A stretch of DNA of 64,000 bases from Psilocybe azurescens (lineage: Eukaryota > Basidiomycota > Agaricomycetes > Agaricales > Agrocybaceae), in NCBI GenBank assembly GCA_023853785.1, contig JAJIRX010000590.1, forward strand, positions 186,001 to 250,000, written 5' to 3'. The notes under the pieces were generated by a model. That model made no database searches and was not told the DNA's origin. It saw only the letters and a list, made by a program, of their open reading frames with translations. This document shows, in pieces, positions 50,515-61,683 of this stretch. A program made the position numbers and the translations under genes. Positions within the stretch are counted from its first letter, which is position 1, and every line of letters starts with the position of its first letter.

Positions 50515-53369
50515 ATGACTGAACATAAAAACAATCTCGTCTTTCGAAACTGTGAGTTCAATTCAGCACACTCTTGCGTTGAATAGTAACAAATGCAATT
50601 ATAGTTTTAACAGATGATATCGATGCCACCAAGGCCTTGGCCTTTGTACGTATCCAACATCTTTATTTTTACTCCATGCCATTGCTCACTGTGTTACAGA
50701 GTCCAGACATTGTTCCACATTTCGGTAACCAACTGAACCAGAGGACTTTGATCGACGAATACGACCAGTTTATCAGCCTTCCACTCGCCCCGAGCGAGAT
50801 CAACCTCATTTATTTGCGAGCAATCAGTGCCTCCACTGTTCACCATGGCGCAAAGGCCGCAGTCGTTCTTCGTGCGATCCCCAGCGAACTCATTTTATGG
50901 CCTCAAGCTTGGAACAAGACGAAGCCTGTGGGTCCGGGTCCCCTAGTCACTGGACCACTGGACCCCAACGAGAGTACGAAATTTCCAGCCTGGTCATTGT
51001 GTGTACATACTGACAAGACGTTGCATTGAAGTCATTGCGCTCTATAATCCATTCTTGTTCACTCCTTCCCCTATGGGCGGATTCCACTATGCCCTTATTG
51101 CTACTCAAGCTCCAGTCCCGGTCGACTTTAAACAGGGAAATGTTCGCCTACGAGACGCCTTTGCCTGGACCTCCTGCCAATGTAAAGAACTGGAGGGAGT
51201 ACATCAACTTCATTAACAATGACACCTCAACCGCATATTACAACGTGAGTATCATTTTATTGTATCGGCCAAAACATAACAGTGACAAAACAAATCGCAG
51301 GTTGTTGTGGCAGACCCCAGGGCTCCTATTATCAGTGTCTCCACCCGTCTTCATATTGTTGACGATGGTACAAGCAACATAAATTTCAATATAACCGTCG
51401 AGGTAATTATGGGCATAGTCTCTGTCCGGCTAGTTGAGACATGCTAATGGGTTGTCTTGCAGAATTCGTCCATGCCAAACGGAACTTTTGTCTCTCTGTC
51501 CTCCCCGAGTGGTAAAATAAGCATGGGCCCAACCCCTCTTTTGGATGGCTCTGATGTTGGCGTCCGTGTATCCCTATCACCCGGCTTCGACGATACGGTC
51601 ACGATCACTGTATTCCCACCTTCTGGCGCTATCATCGAGACTTTTGCTTGGGTCTCGCTTCAGGCGAGTGTCGTTGTGCCTGAGCCATCCCAAGCAGGGG
51701 GCATCCCTATCACAAACGTCTATTTGCTCGGGGCACAGAATATCGTCTTCCACGAGGAGGCGACTACGAACTTGAAGTTTGCAAGCCCTGCGGCCAACAA
51801 GCTCAGGAAGCTGACAGAGGCTGGAATTGACGTTAAACCAGCACAGGATACAATTGCTATTGCGAATTCTGCCGATGCTACGTGGCCAGCTACTGGGTGG
51901 TGGTTCCGTGATGCTATAAACGACATCAACAAATTCCCCCGAACTGAGACTCTTTGTAATTCACCAGGTAGGATCGAGAATTTCTATTACAGCTAAAAGT
52001 TTGACCTACATTCTCTTTAGACATTCAAGCCGTTGGGGGCCAGCCCTTATCAGACGTTCAGTCTATGCTCGGCGGTTCTAACGCCAACACAGACTATACT
52101 AGCGCACATAATGTTGCAATCAACCAAGGCGCACCCAATTACATCTATGTCCGTGGAAATTGCACCTTAGGCGACAATTATGATGTTCAAATACGGCTGT
52201 TTTGTATCCCCAACAACTTATTGCTCTATCCCACCAATTATGCTAAATACTCGGTCACTGATGTCGATGACAACAAAAATCCATATGTAGCTCTGCGCAC
52301 CATCACATCTGCGTCTGCCAACAGCTTCAACGTGTTGGATACGGCTTTCGATCTTTTGGATCCTGATCCTGTCCCATCAGGTAGCGACCATTACTGCCTT
52401 ATCGCAGAGACGCGCCATATTACCCCCTCCAGTCCGGATCCTAACTGGCCACATGAAGATACCGGTGCATTCAGCTCAGGTAGGCCCGCTTCTCGTCGTG
52501 ATACCAATTGAGGATACTGATTCCTTGTTTAGCTTCTGGTTTCAATACCTGGGTTGGAAGTACACCGACCGTGAGCTGGAGGAACATAGCATACAAACCT
52601 GGTGGTGCTGAGCTGATCTGCACATGTAACGTTGAAATTCCTGAGAATGTTTACCCTTCCTCTGCTATCTGGATTTTAGAAGTCATTGCTCACAACGCTT
52701 CCACTGGATCTGCCTGTATGTTACTTTATAGCCATTTCTATTCAGTACAGAGTTTAACAATTATTTGATATCCAGGGAAATTAACTGGCTCAGGTCCCGC
52801 AATTCCTGGCGTCCAGATTGGCTTTGAGCAGTCAAACATTACTGCTCCTACTATGGTTAGCTTCTTTACAAAGGTTCACGACTTAGTTGTTAACACTCTA
52901 TCTTTCTTCATAGATTCAAGGATGCCAATTCACGGGACTTCCATCTGCTGGCTATAAGTTCACCTGTGTCCTTCAATGGTTCGCACAAGGTCATACCCCT
53001 GGAGCCGGAATGAAATTCTCGTTCATTTTGCACACCACTACCCCTCCCGCTGGGTATGTTTTCTCCATCTTGTCTGCTGTCTGACAAGTGATATTTCTGA
53101 GGATTAACTAACGGTTGTATGATTATAGAGCAAACTTCTTGGCCAAAGCTTCTTCCTCCCTTCCCAAAGAAGCAGTTAATTGGCCATTCACGGTTGGCAT
53201 TCATCATCCTGGTGTTGCGGCTAGTTCCAAAAACAAGAAGAACGCGAAAGGATACCTCGGACATCGTTTCAGGGAAATCGGACGTAACCCATGGCCTTAC
53301 GTATCTAATGGCAACATTAAGCCTGTTAAGGTTTATTCTGTTGGTGGTGACCACTGGCAATTCGCCTGA
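50515..53369 (+). CDS. copy D of the A-D family: best preserved full-length member
   Basis: About ten introns of 50-65 nt; spliced length about 740 residues, no signal peptide (MTEHKNNLVFRN). The protein is a clear tandem duplication. Half 1 has NLIYLRA, AIPSELILWPQAW, GGFHYALIAT, NWREYINFINNDTSTAYYN and a beta-rich segment with SPGFDDTVTITVFPPSG. Half 2 has NYIYVRGNCTLG, CIPNNLLLYPTNY, GSDHYCLIAETRH, PNWPHEDTGAF, NTWVGSTPTVSWRNI and a beta-rich segment with FTGLPSAGYKFTCVLQW. The end is FTVGIHHPGV, KGYLGHRFREIG, then SVGGDHWQFA. The intron between EN and IIALYNPF uses a TACTGAC branch site. One frame change, an extra T in the TTT run near 51159-51162, is the only lesion. Family and function not recognised; the repeated hydrophobic/Trp pattern suggests paired beta domains. 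Confidence 0.75.
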
Positions 53370-54118
53370 GGGGCAGGAATACAGGTCGGTTGAGCAGTGT
53401 TTTCACGTTGCTATTTTTGTGTTGGACCAGTATTCTGTTATCGTATCGCCAGCCACTCTCTTTAGGACCACACTCGTTTACTACATGCACCGATTTGATG
53501 AGCTATTACGACGGGATGATTTTTGTAACTCAGATCAAATGATGATGAATTGATGCTGCTTGAAATTTACATTGCCAAGTGACATAGGGGCTCACGACCG
53601 AGAAACACTATCTAGGTTGACTCTGCAATATCCGAAAAAGGTCCATAGTTTTGATACACAAACATTCAGGTGTAACAGTCACTTTAATATATTACAAGGG
53701 TGTAATCACAAGTCCAATGTGATACATGAATGCCTGTGGCTACAAGCTCACCTATATGATATATCATATTGACCTGCCCAATTTGCGTGATATATCACCA
53801 CCTAGCGCCAAATTTTAGGTACGGCACCCTCGGCATTTTCGGAAATTCCCTCTGGGGACTGTCAGCGTGCATGGACCCTTGGCCCGCCATGCATGATTTT
53901 CGCTTGGCAATCCCGCCCTCCTTCCTCATTTTGTCAATTCAAATTGCTTCAGTGCACGGACCCAGAACCATTTGCTTCTGAATCATAAAATTTGTCAACC
54001 TATCTATTGGCCTATGTTATTTTGCTGTATGGCTGTATAATTATGAGAATGAATCTAGTAATACTAGCTGGTGCGGGTTGGCACTATATAATAACCTGCA
54101 TGATAGTTCCATCATATT
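53370..54118. other. intergenic, no gene seen
   Basis: 3' flank of copy D. Two ATATATCA-type motifs at about 53755-53800 resemble the minisatellite at 54525. Confidence 0.35.
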
Positions 54119-54186
54119 ATTGTGTGGCTCAATGGTAAACGTGTTGATTCACCATCCTTAGCGCGAGGGTTCAATTTCACTGGATT
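54119..54186 (+). ncRNA. tRNA-like sequence with Pol III A and B boxes (SINE head or tRNA pseudogene)
   Basis: An A-box match (TGGCTCAATGG, 54125-54135) and a B-box match (GGTTCAATTTC, 54168-54178) are about 32 bp apart, the spacing of a tRNA. The T-stem and acceptor stem do not pair, so this is not an intact tRNA. A T7 run follows at about 54190-54196, as in a Pol III terminator. Candidate SINE head or decayed tRNA. Confidence 0.35.
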
Positions 54187-54524
54187 ACATTTTTTTATTA
54201 AAAAATGATTGGCCAGGTATAGCCGGATTATAACCGGAATCCAATTCGGAGCTCGATATGACATCATTACGGGTATTCAGCTGATGAATGATGTCATTCT
54301 TCACGAACATGATAGTTGTATTAATTTTTTGAGTACTCAAGTCAATTAATGTGAATTTCGTATTGTTAGTAGCAAAAACCAAATGAGAAGAACTCAAACT
54401 ATCAAAAAATAGTCAAAACGATTGGTCTATTGTCCTTAGGAACATGTCACATGATTGCATCAAAGCCGGCCCTATAGCTGTCTACGTTTGGCTCCTTGGT
54501 TTGTCTAAGTTCTTTTCGTATCAT

Positions 54525-54647
54525 CAACAATTCCTATGATATATCATCAGTGCCCCCTCAACAATTCCCATGATATATCACCAGTCTCCCTCAACAATTC
54601 TCATGATATATCACCAGTCTCTCAACAATTCCTATGATATATCACTC
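54525..54647 (+). repeat. 31-34-bp minisatellite, four units
   Basis: Four units starting CAACAATTC(C/T)(T/C)ATGATATATCA with CCAGTCTCCCT-type spacers. The core is a near-palindrome, TGATATATCA. Isolated cores also occur at about 53755 and 53788. Confidence 0.85.
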
Positions 54648-54723
54648 AATGAATCGCTGCAATGTGTTACCAAAACAGATGAGTTATTATTACAAGACGG
54701 TGTCAATCTTATACTGATCTATA

Positions 54724-57291
54724 CTATTTTGCCCCCACGCTTTTTACATTTATCACCCCATCTTTGGTCTTTTTCTTTACCTGTGGCACAAAGTGAGTTC
54801 CATCTGGCAGAGTTGAAGCCTTTCGTACGCGCTTCAAACTCAAAGGCTCTGTCCCAGCTGGCGGAGGTGGAAAGACGACAAGTGGGTAGTCACCACTACT
54901 ATTTCTCAAAGCCTTGCTGTGCTGTTTTTTTCAGCTCTGCCACACGAAGTTGTCGACCCCAGCCTCCAGGAATTCCTACAACATGATCGGAGTCTGTACT
55001 ATCAGGAATATTGGCTTCCACTTGTTCACTTTTGTGAGCTGCTGTCGCCATTGCTGTCTGGTAAGAGTTTTCCGTGAATTTCCAGTGATATTAATACTCA
55101 TAAAAGTCAATGCAACTACCTCTGTTGTTGTAGGCTGTTTTTGCCTTTCAGCCTTCCTCCATGCCTCGTCTTTGAAGGCCCTCGAGCAGCAGTAGCTGTT
55201 AACTTCACGGGATTGGGAGCAGGACGAGACCACTGAGGAATATGCATCATACTCCAGTCTTCTTCAGCTGCAGGTGTGTGCGGGTGTGCGGGTGTGACTG
55301 CGGGCACAGGTGTGGGTCCAAGTCCGAGTGCAGATGCGGGTCCGAGTGCAGGTCCGAGTGCAGGTGCGGGTGCGGGTGTGGGTGTGGGTGTGGGTGTGGG
55401 TGTGGGTGCAGGTGCAGGTGCAGGTGCGGGTGCATGTGCATGTGCGTGTGCGTGTGCGTGTGCGGGTGTGTGTGCGGGTGCATGTGCGGGTGTGGGTCCG
55501 AGTGGGGGTGTTGGTGGGGGTGTTGGTGTTGGTGCGGGTGTTGGTGTTGGTGCGGGTGTTGGTGTTGGTGCGGGTGTTGGTGTTGGTGTCAGTGTTGGTG
55601 TCGGTGCAGGTGCAGATGCGAGTATGGGTCCGAGTGCATGTGCATATGCAGGTGCGAGTGCTGGTGCGAGTGCCGGTACAGGTGTGGGTGCAGGTGCAGA
55701 TCCGAGTGCGAGTGCAGATGCAGATCTGAGTGCAGGTCCGGGTGCAGGTGCAGGTGTGGGTGCAGGTGTGTGTGGGGGTGGGGATGATGTGGACATGGAT
55801 GATGTCGATGATGATGCAGGCGCAGGCTCAGGGAATTCGACATTGACATCTGTAAGTATATGATCTTCTTCCCGGATTTGAATTGCACTGTTAACGATGT
55901 CAAGGACTGTATTTGACAGAGCTCGCAGCCTTGGATCAATATGTGAGTCATCTGCGCTGTGATCGTTACTGGAGTTCACAGGATTTGGGACAAAGGATTC
56001 ACAAAACATATCAAGAGCAGGGGTAGTGAACTCGGGTGAGAAACGACAAGGTGCTTTGTCAAGTGACTGAGCATCAGCAGTATCAGGTGGGGCCGTTGTG
56101 ATGGAAATATTCTGTTCAGACCCCGTTGAGCTTGCGATATCATTTCAGCGACTGCAGAGCCCTTGCTGCCCGTACCTCAGGCGCTGTTTGAAAGTAAGTC
56201 ATACGACAGTGTATTCATTTGAGATATCTACTCACTGTACTTGGTCTTCAGCCAGTCTCCGTAATTTGAAACCACTGAGTCCCACTGGGGCCCATACATC
56301 TGTACAAATGAATGACCGCTTTCATTCATTCCAATACTAACACTTTGTATGAAGAACTTGTAAGTCTTTTAAATAAAATTGTGTAGCAAGACTCACGTCA
56401 TAAAAGCTAACTTTCCACCTTCAATCGGGCGGGGACCTCCAGCCAGAAACGTCATTGACCATCCAGTAAGATCATAAATCTCAGTTCCTATCTCTGTCAA
56501 TACGTTCATCAACTGATCAAGTGCCCTAATAGATATATAATGTCGTTAATGATTGAGAGAGTAATAATCACAATTAAACTTACTCCTGTATCTGTTCTGG
56601 TGTTCTCGAGTCCAGCATTTTATCTGCACCGTCTAAGACTCTGCGTTTCTCTTCCTCTTCTTCTTTTAGAGCTTTCTCAACCTCTCCTCGCACCTCATCT
56701 GTCTCATTACACCAAGCCTCGTGGTCGGACCTGTCTTCGGATTCGCATCTTTGACTGACGTGAATTCTGTGCCGGCTCCAAATCAGAATTGGATTCAGCG
56801 GAGGCCATACGTGCTTGTGACAAAGCTGTTACTTTCTCCTTGTGCAGAATATCGTACATTTCTTCAGGTTGGTGAAGTCTATGACGTTTTGTAGTTTCAT
56901 TGAACTTGGCTCTCACAGCACCTTTTAAAACAGGCCTGGCTGTCGATTTAGATTTTGCGGACTCATTTCGATACCAGTTGGTAATATACTATCAAACGTA
57001 ATTAGCATGTGTAGGATATGGGCACTGGTGTATACGTACAGCCTTTCTGGCCTTAATAGCTTCCCCTACAATTTTTTCATACTCTTTTAATGGTAATTGA
57101 GGGGAATCTGGGGAAGGAAGAACGCCTTCATTGACTAAGGCTTCGCGTTCAGGAAATTGGGCAAAGAATGTGCTATGAACAGACGTCCAGAAAGTAGAAA
57201 ATGCTTTGTTTGTAGAACACTGCAGGTATTCAGGCATGCGCGCTCTGAGAAAAGCAAACTGTTCATCAGAAACTTTACGACGAGGAGCCAT
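54724..57291 (-). CDS. multi-exon protein of an agaric accessory family, with a Pro/Ala/Thr repeat
   Basis: Exons: 57291-57040, 56988-56584, 56525-56397, 56342-56236, 56183 to about 55120, then a last exon ending TAG-class stop near 54724. The start is MAPRRKVSDEQFAFLRARMP with an aromatic-rich first exon (AFSTFWTSVHSTFFAQFPER). The second exon is basic. The third and fourth contain DLTGWSMTFLAGGPRP and SIGMNESGHSFVQMYG..WLKTK. I know this arrangement from expanded, transposon-associated families of unknown function in mushroom genomes (from memory, not a named Pfam). The fifth exon carries about 170 residues of Ala/Pro/Thr repeats. Frame slips of one base are seen near 56733-56740, near 56143-56147 and in the T7 run at 54925-54931. 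After the last, the frame continues YPLVVFPPPPAGTEPLSL. It is divergent from the gene at 57587. Confidence 0.6.
55262..55790 (-). repeat. coding hexanucleotide repeat (Ala/Pro/Thr/His)
   Basis: Degenerate GGTGYG/GGTGCA hexamers over about 530 bp. On the minus strand they encode alternating PAPTPT, PAPAPA and AHAHAH dipeptides within the exon of the 54724-57291 gene. Long open frames also arise on the plus strand from the same repeat and are artefacts. Confidence 0.85.
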
Positions 57292-57586
57292 GGTGCGGAT
57301 GTGGACAAAACTTAATAATTTTTGGCAACACCAATGACTACTGAGCCTCAACTGAACATGTTCATTCATCCGTCATGCCACATTCCAGACACAAATATTC
57401 AACAACGGTCACTCCTTGGCATGTTCTTGGAATCTATTTGAATGCCTCTTGAATGCTCACCAAGATGCCGGTAATAATCCCCTTCTGGTGACAGTATTCT
57501 CTCCATCATAATGCCGATAGATATAAACAGAGTAGTCTGTCATCTTATTTGTACTCGACTATTTTCAAATAATATCTTTCAAAGTT
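57292..57586. promoter_or_regulatory. 295-bp divergent promoter region
   Basis: Separates the starts of two divergent genes (57291 minus, 57587 plus). A TATA-like GATATAAACAG lies at about 57509-57519, on the plus-strand gene's side. Confidence 0.45.
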
Positions 57587-58162
57587 ATGACCACTAACAC
57601 TCAGGTTGATGCTGCTACCCTATCTGCTCTCATAGCTTCCATTGAGAGCTTAACTCTGGCCCTTGATCGTATGTGTTGCACTGCCCTTTTTCATGCACTT
57701 TATCAATTTTTTAGGACATGTTAATCATTGCCCAGGTTGGCCTGGCTCAGAGCCATTTGTTCCACCATCGGAGGAGGATCTGTCGTTAGATCCCACTCTT
57801 GTAAGTTGGCTCAGTTAAACTTAATATTCTAGTCCCTAATACTGTACTTCAACTCTTAGTTAAACACTGGAAGACATCCCAGTGTTATTGCTGCTAGGCT
57901 AGCAGAATTTGGCTCTGACCTGACGGGGCCTTGGTATGTCGTCACTTCAGGCAGAGAGCCTGGGGTGTACAAGCATAGGTCAGCTATTGAATTTTGCTTG
58001 GTTTGATGTTGAGCCGTCAAGCTAAGTCAGAGACCTAGCGAAGAAGTCAGTTACCATACAGTTGGGATCTCTCGCAGCGCTAGTAAGAAGCATGATTCTC
58101 AAGAACATGCATTCAAAGCATATAAGCGTGCTTGGGCCTTGGGTGCTGTTCAGCGTGCTTAG
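57587..58162 (+). CDS. small protein with Cauli_VI / RNase H1 N-terminal-type domain
   Basis: Four exons (57587-57668, 57715-57800, 57860-57978, 58039-58162) with phases that fit exactly give 136 residues. The C-terminal part reads GPWYVVTSGREPGVYKH, then VGISRSASKKHDSQEHAFKA and YKRAWALGAVQRA. This is the pattern of the caulimovirus viroplasmin / RNase H1 N-terminal domain (Cauli_VI), which binds RNA:DNA hybrid or dsRNA in RNase H1. No catalytic RNase H domain follows. The N-terminal half is helical then Pro-rich. Such short stand-alone domains are common in mushroom genomes; role unknown. No lesions. Confidence 0.7.
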
Positions 58163-58285
58163 TAGCTGTGTTCTTCATTATGAAATTACATTGAGATTTG
58201 AGATCTACACTGCGTACTGACTAAACTGAAAGTTGAGATTAATGGCTATGCACGACATCGTGAGTAGTTAAGGTACATATTATTA

Positions 58286-58889
58286 TTAATTGACTTGGCA
58301 TTCAGGACATTCACAATCTATTTCTCCACTGCATTCATCAGAGCCTCCATCCGTATCCATGTCAAGCTCAGCCTCGGAATCTGAAGCTATGGGGAGCGAG
58401 TAGTGACTGTCAACACTATGTTCTCTTTCCCTTTGACGATATGTCATTCCTGTCCTAGGCGCTCTGTTGAACCAGCTTTGATTTTCTAAGATTAGAAAAA
58501 AATATGATCGCCTTCAAACTTGGACTTATGCATCAAATTGAAATGTATCTCCAGCAGCCAGACGTGCCTTATACTCGCTGCATAAATAACCATTGTATAA
58601 GGAACAGTCATCCAATTAGTATGTGAATTCTAGTAAGTGCTTACCAGTGTTCCGCTAATGTGCGTCCATCATATAATGCCATAGATGAGCTTTGACGTCG
58701 GGGTTTGCGGTTCAGGTCAACTTGCTGACTTGCAGGCGCAATTTCTGTCTGAGGTGCTGGACTGGGACTGTGGTCTCTGGTCGGTTTAGGACTGGGGGAC
58801 TTTGAAGACCTCAGTTGATGCATTTGTGCCCGCCGTTTCGCATACGAAGCTTTGAGCCTCTTCTCAGAGCTTCTTTGTTTCTGTAACAT
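58286..58889 (-). CDS. small basic/acidic protein of unknown function
   Basis: Exon 58889-58645 (MLQKQRSSEKRLKASYAKRR..., basic and Ser/Pro-rich) joins in phase to 58577-58526 (EYKARLAAGDTFQFDA, then TAA). A further exon-like frame (about 58470-58286) reads SWFNRAPRTGMTYRQRERE, then an acidic DSEAELDMDTDGG and a Cys-rich end DCECPECQVN. It is preceded by a good acceptor (TTTCTAATCTTAG). Joining it needs either an alternative donor upstream of the TAA or a one-base correction. No family recognised. The C-rich end could bind a metal. It is convergent with the Cauli_VI-type gene. Confidence 0.5.
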
Positions 58890-59302
58890 AGTGTCAGATC
58901 AATACAATATTCCAAAGAACTGGATAAAACAAACTTCTCATAATATTTAGCACAGGATACTCGGTGAGATTCTTTTTTCTTTGGCTGAAAGCACCATTAA
59001 AAGGTAGAGAAAGCAGGTAAGTTTAGAGATTAGGTTCAATATGGTAAGAATTGAAGAGACAAATCTACCATTTTTATGCTCGTTTAAGCAAGGCGAATGG
59101 AGATATTGGCAGATGCAAATGTATATCCTATCTCGTGACACACATAATACCCAAATTTATCTTAAAAAGCTGTCTTGCGACTGATACTACTAGAGCTCAG
59201 GTTTAGAGCAGTTATTCTGACAATTTATGTAGTCAACCATAGTACAACACGAGTATGTGCATGGCTTTGCTTAATCAGACCAGAAAATTCTATTTTGAGG
59301 TC
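58890..59302. other. no gene seen
   Basis: AT-rich, short frames only. Possible upstream exon of the preceding minus-strand gene not excluded (TTACAG acceptor at about 58885). Confidence 0.35.
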
Positions 59303-59714
59303 TGTTTGCGATATGTTTGCGATATGTTTGTGATATGTTTGCGATGGACATAACACAGTAGGTTAAACTCTTAATCTTTGGTTATACAAAAACATATTTA
59401 TAGAGTGAGCATCTTAATGAATAAATTTACTTAGTGCGAGAAACAATTTCAATCAATGGTTGAAATCGGTTGATTGAAATTTGTCTTGGAATGACAATAT
59501 GCTGAACTTTAAGATTCGAACATTGGTCTATGAGCGGTATTTGACATTGCATAATTGATACCTACCAAAAATTGGGCAAATAGTTTCTACATAGTATAGA
59601 TCTGTATAAATACGGAATTCCTTTATTTTATTATTCTTGAAAGCGACCAGTTCATGCTACACACACGCAATATCGCAAACTTATCGTGAACTTGTCGTGA
59701 ACTTATCGTGAACT
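59303..59714. mobile_element. possible MITE with iterated inverted ends
   Basis: The left end has four units of about 11 bp of GTTTGCGATAT type (59303-59345). The right end, reverse complemented, has three GTTCACGATAA-type units followed by GTTTGCGATAT (59667-59714). The interior is AT-rich and noncoding. Arrays of a short iteron in opposite orientation at both ends suggest transposase binding sites of a non-autonomous DNA element. Confidence 0.5.
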
Positions 59715-60031
59715 ATTTATAGGCGCCCATCACTCAGAACTCTGTGACTATATAGGAAATTCTTGAACGCAAGCCGTCAGCCTCTTTGGACTCATATTGT
59801 TCAGTGAATAGCGATTGTATCCTCGTAAAACGTTAATTAGAAAGTACTACTGTAATTCTATTTCTTTAATATCAATCTAATCTGATGAAAACCAAACAAT
59901 CGTAAAATCAATTATTAAGAGTCACAAAGACCATTATCATTTTCACGTGTGTACGTGACAGGTATGACTTGTCACCAACTCGTTGATTTCTGAGTCGCCT
60001 TCCACAACCCTCTTCTGAGCCTCCCATTCCA

Positions 60032-60342
60032 ATGTCAACGTGGCCAGGCATGTTGAAGAGTTCATCCACCTCCCTTAATAATCTTTACAATCCCAAAGGT
60101 GCGCCTAGATTTCCAGCATTGATGAGGGTGATATATACCGTCTTTAGCTTCTTAGGCTGGTCCGAATCCCACTCGCGTACCAATATTCGTCACCGTCGCG
60201 CTGCTGCTGCTGCCGCCGCAGCCCAGCGCAGAGCATTGAACCTGCAGCTTGGATTCAACCCCAATTCCATCTTTGACGACCCGGGAACGCTGGACCTGGA
60301 CCTACTGGGCCTTTTGGAGGACTATCGGATTTCTGTGAGTAC
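60032..60342 (+). CDS. possible first exon of a membrane protein, unknown
   Basis: Open frame MSTWPGMLKSSSTSLNNLYN... with a hydrophobic patch (ALMRVIYTVFSFLGW), an Ala8 run and an acidic/Leu-rich end, closing at a clear GTGAGT donor (60343). The next acceptor (CTCATAG, 60408-60414) opens the Ser-rich exon of the following feature. The phases differ by one, so it may be the same gene with an indel or a separate exon. Confidence 0.35.
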
Positions 60343-60414
60343 ATACTTACATGCATGCATAGGTTGTGTTCATCCAGCCTGCACATGGAGGCTAATCGGG
60401 CTGCTATCTCATAG

Positions 60415-61566
60415 TTCCACAGAGGTCGCCCTCGATATCTAATGGTCTGCCTTACTCTTCGACATCGGCTTCAGCTTTGTCGTTTTGCAGTGCATCGTCC
60501 ACTTCATCTACTTCTTTGTCTTCGAGCTCTAGCTCCTCGTCTATGACTTCCAGCTCATCCTCAAGCACGATTTCTTCTATGTCAACAATACCTACTATCA
60601 CTGTCAGTACTTTTCATCCATGTTACGCATTAAAAATTCTGGTCCTCATTCTTATTATTCTTGTATCACTATCACTCATTGACCACGCTCCCCATGCAAA
60701 CAGCGATCATCACCGTCTCCATCTCGCACACCTCGTCTCTAAGTACCTCTACCACCGCTGCGAGCACCACAGACGATAGTGCGGACACCTCCAGCGGCAT
60801 GAGCACCAGCGCGGTCGTCGGTAGGATTGGAGCGAGCATCGTCATGATCGCTGTCATCGGCTTCGCGGTTACTTATTTCATTGTATGTTTTTAACCTCGA
60901 CCCTTTCCCATTCTTCATCACTCGCTCTCCCTTCCACTTCTATGCGCCCAACTTCACCACCAGCGCCGCGCCCGCAAATCGCGAAGCCGAAGGCGCCTTC
61001 AAGGCGCAGAACTTTCGGCGCTCCGCCATGTTCATGGACGGCCCACCTACGCACAAGGACACCGTCGCACGCAGGTACAACCCCCTCAACCGCCTGCCAT
61101 GGTGCAGAGGTATAATGCCAATGCGTCTCCGTCTCCGACGTTCGGGACGCAGTATGGGGTTTGGATCTGCCGCACCGTATCAGCAGGGCACTTTATCCGA
61201 ACACATATATCACTTCAATCTTGGGATCTACGTGAACTCAGGCCATGTGGACCCGGACATTGGCAAGATTCTGCTGATGAAGAAGTCAAGGGTGGCACTA
61301 ATAAATGTACGTTACTTTCACTATTTTCTTGATCTTGCATGACATTTAAACTTATCGTCGTCTCGTTTAGCGGCCGCTGGGATGATGTCACTGCAGAGTA
61401 TAAGATAAGGGGGATGTGGGTGGGTGGTGCCGCAGAGGAGTTTGGGTTCAAGGAGAAGGAGAAGACGGAGGTGGATGCGACACCGGTGAAGAAAGTGCAT
61501 GCCAGTCCTCTCTCAGATCAGATGCTGGGCAGGAACATCGTACATATATGTAACTCAGTCAGTTAG
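60415..61566 (+). CDS. Ser/Thr-rich single-pass membrane protein, frame-broken
   Basis: An ectodomain-like exon of Ser/Thr repeats (TSSTSLSSSSSSSSMTSSSS) is followed, after an intron, by TSLSTSTTAASTTDD, then a transmembrane segment (ASIVMIAVIGFAVTYFI, about 60835-60882). A basic cytoplasmic tail follows. It contains FRRSAMFMDGPPTHKDTVAR and, after a missing base in the C5 run near 61080-61084, PQPPAMVQRYNANASPSPTF. Another frame change occurs near 61155-61160. This layout is typical of fungal Mid2/Wsc-like surface proteins, but no Cys-rich WSC domain is seen. The 3' end (61566) is tentative. Confidence 0.45.
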
Positions 61567-61683
61567 TCAGTCAATCGATATTTCATGGTCTTGTCATTTT
61601 CTGTGTGACCCTTAGTGAGTCCTGTGACGACGGGCTTTCAGCAAGATTGATTAAACACTAAATGTGCCGACAGTTCCACTATA

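Noticed and set aside
55242..55863. Three long overlapping plus-strand ORFs rich in Cys/Gly, Gly/Ala or Val/Arg
   Set aside because: All are translations of the hexamer repeat in different frames. The minus strand has flanking non-repeat protein sequence and splice sites.
59303..59345. Short direct repeats that could look like a CRISPR array
   Set aside because: Units are contiguous, without unique spacers, and the genome is eukaryotic; better read as iterons.
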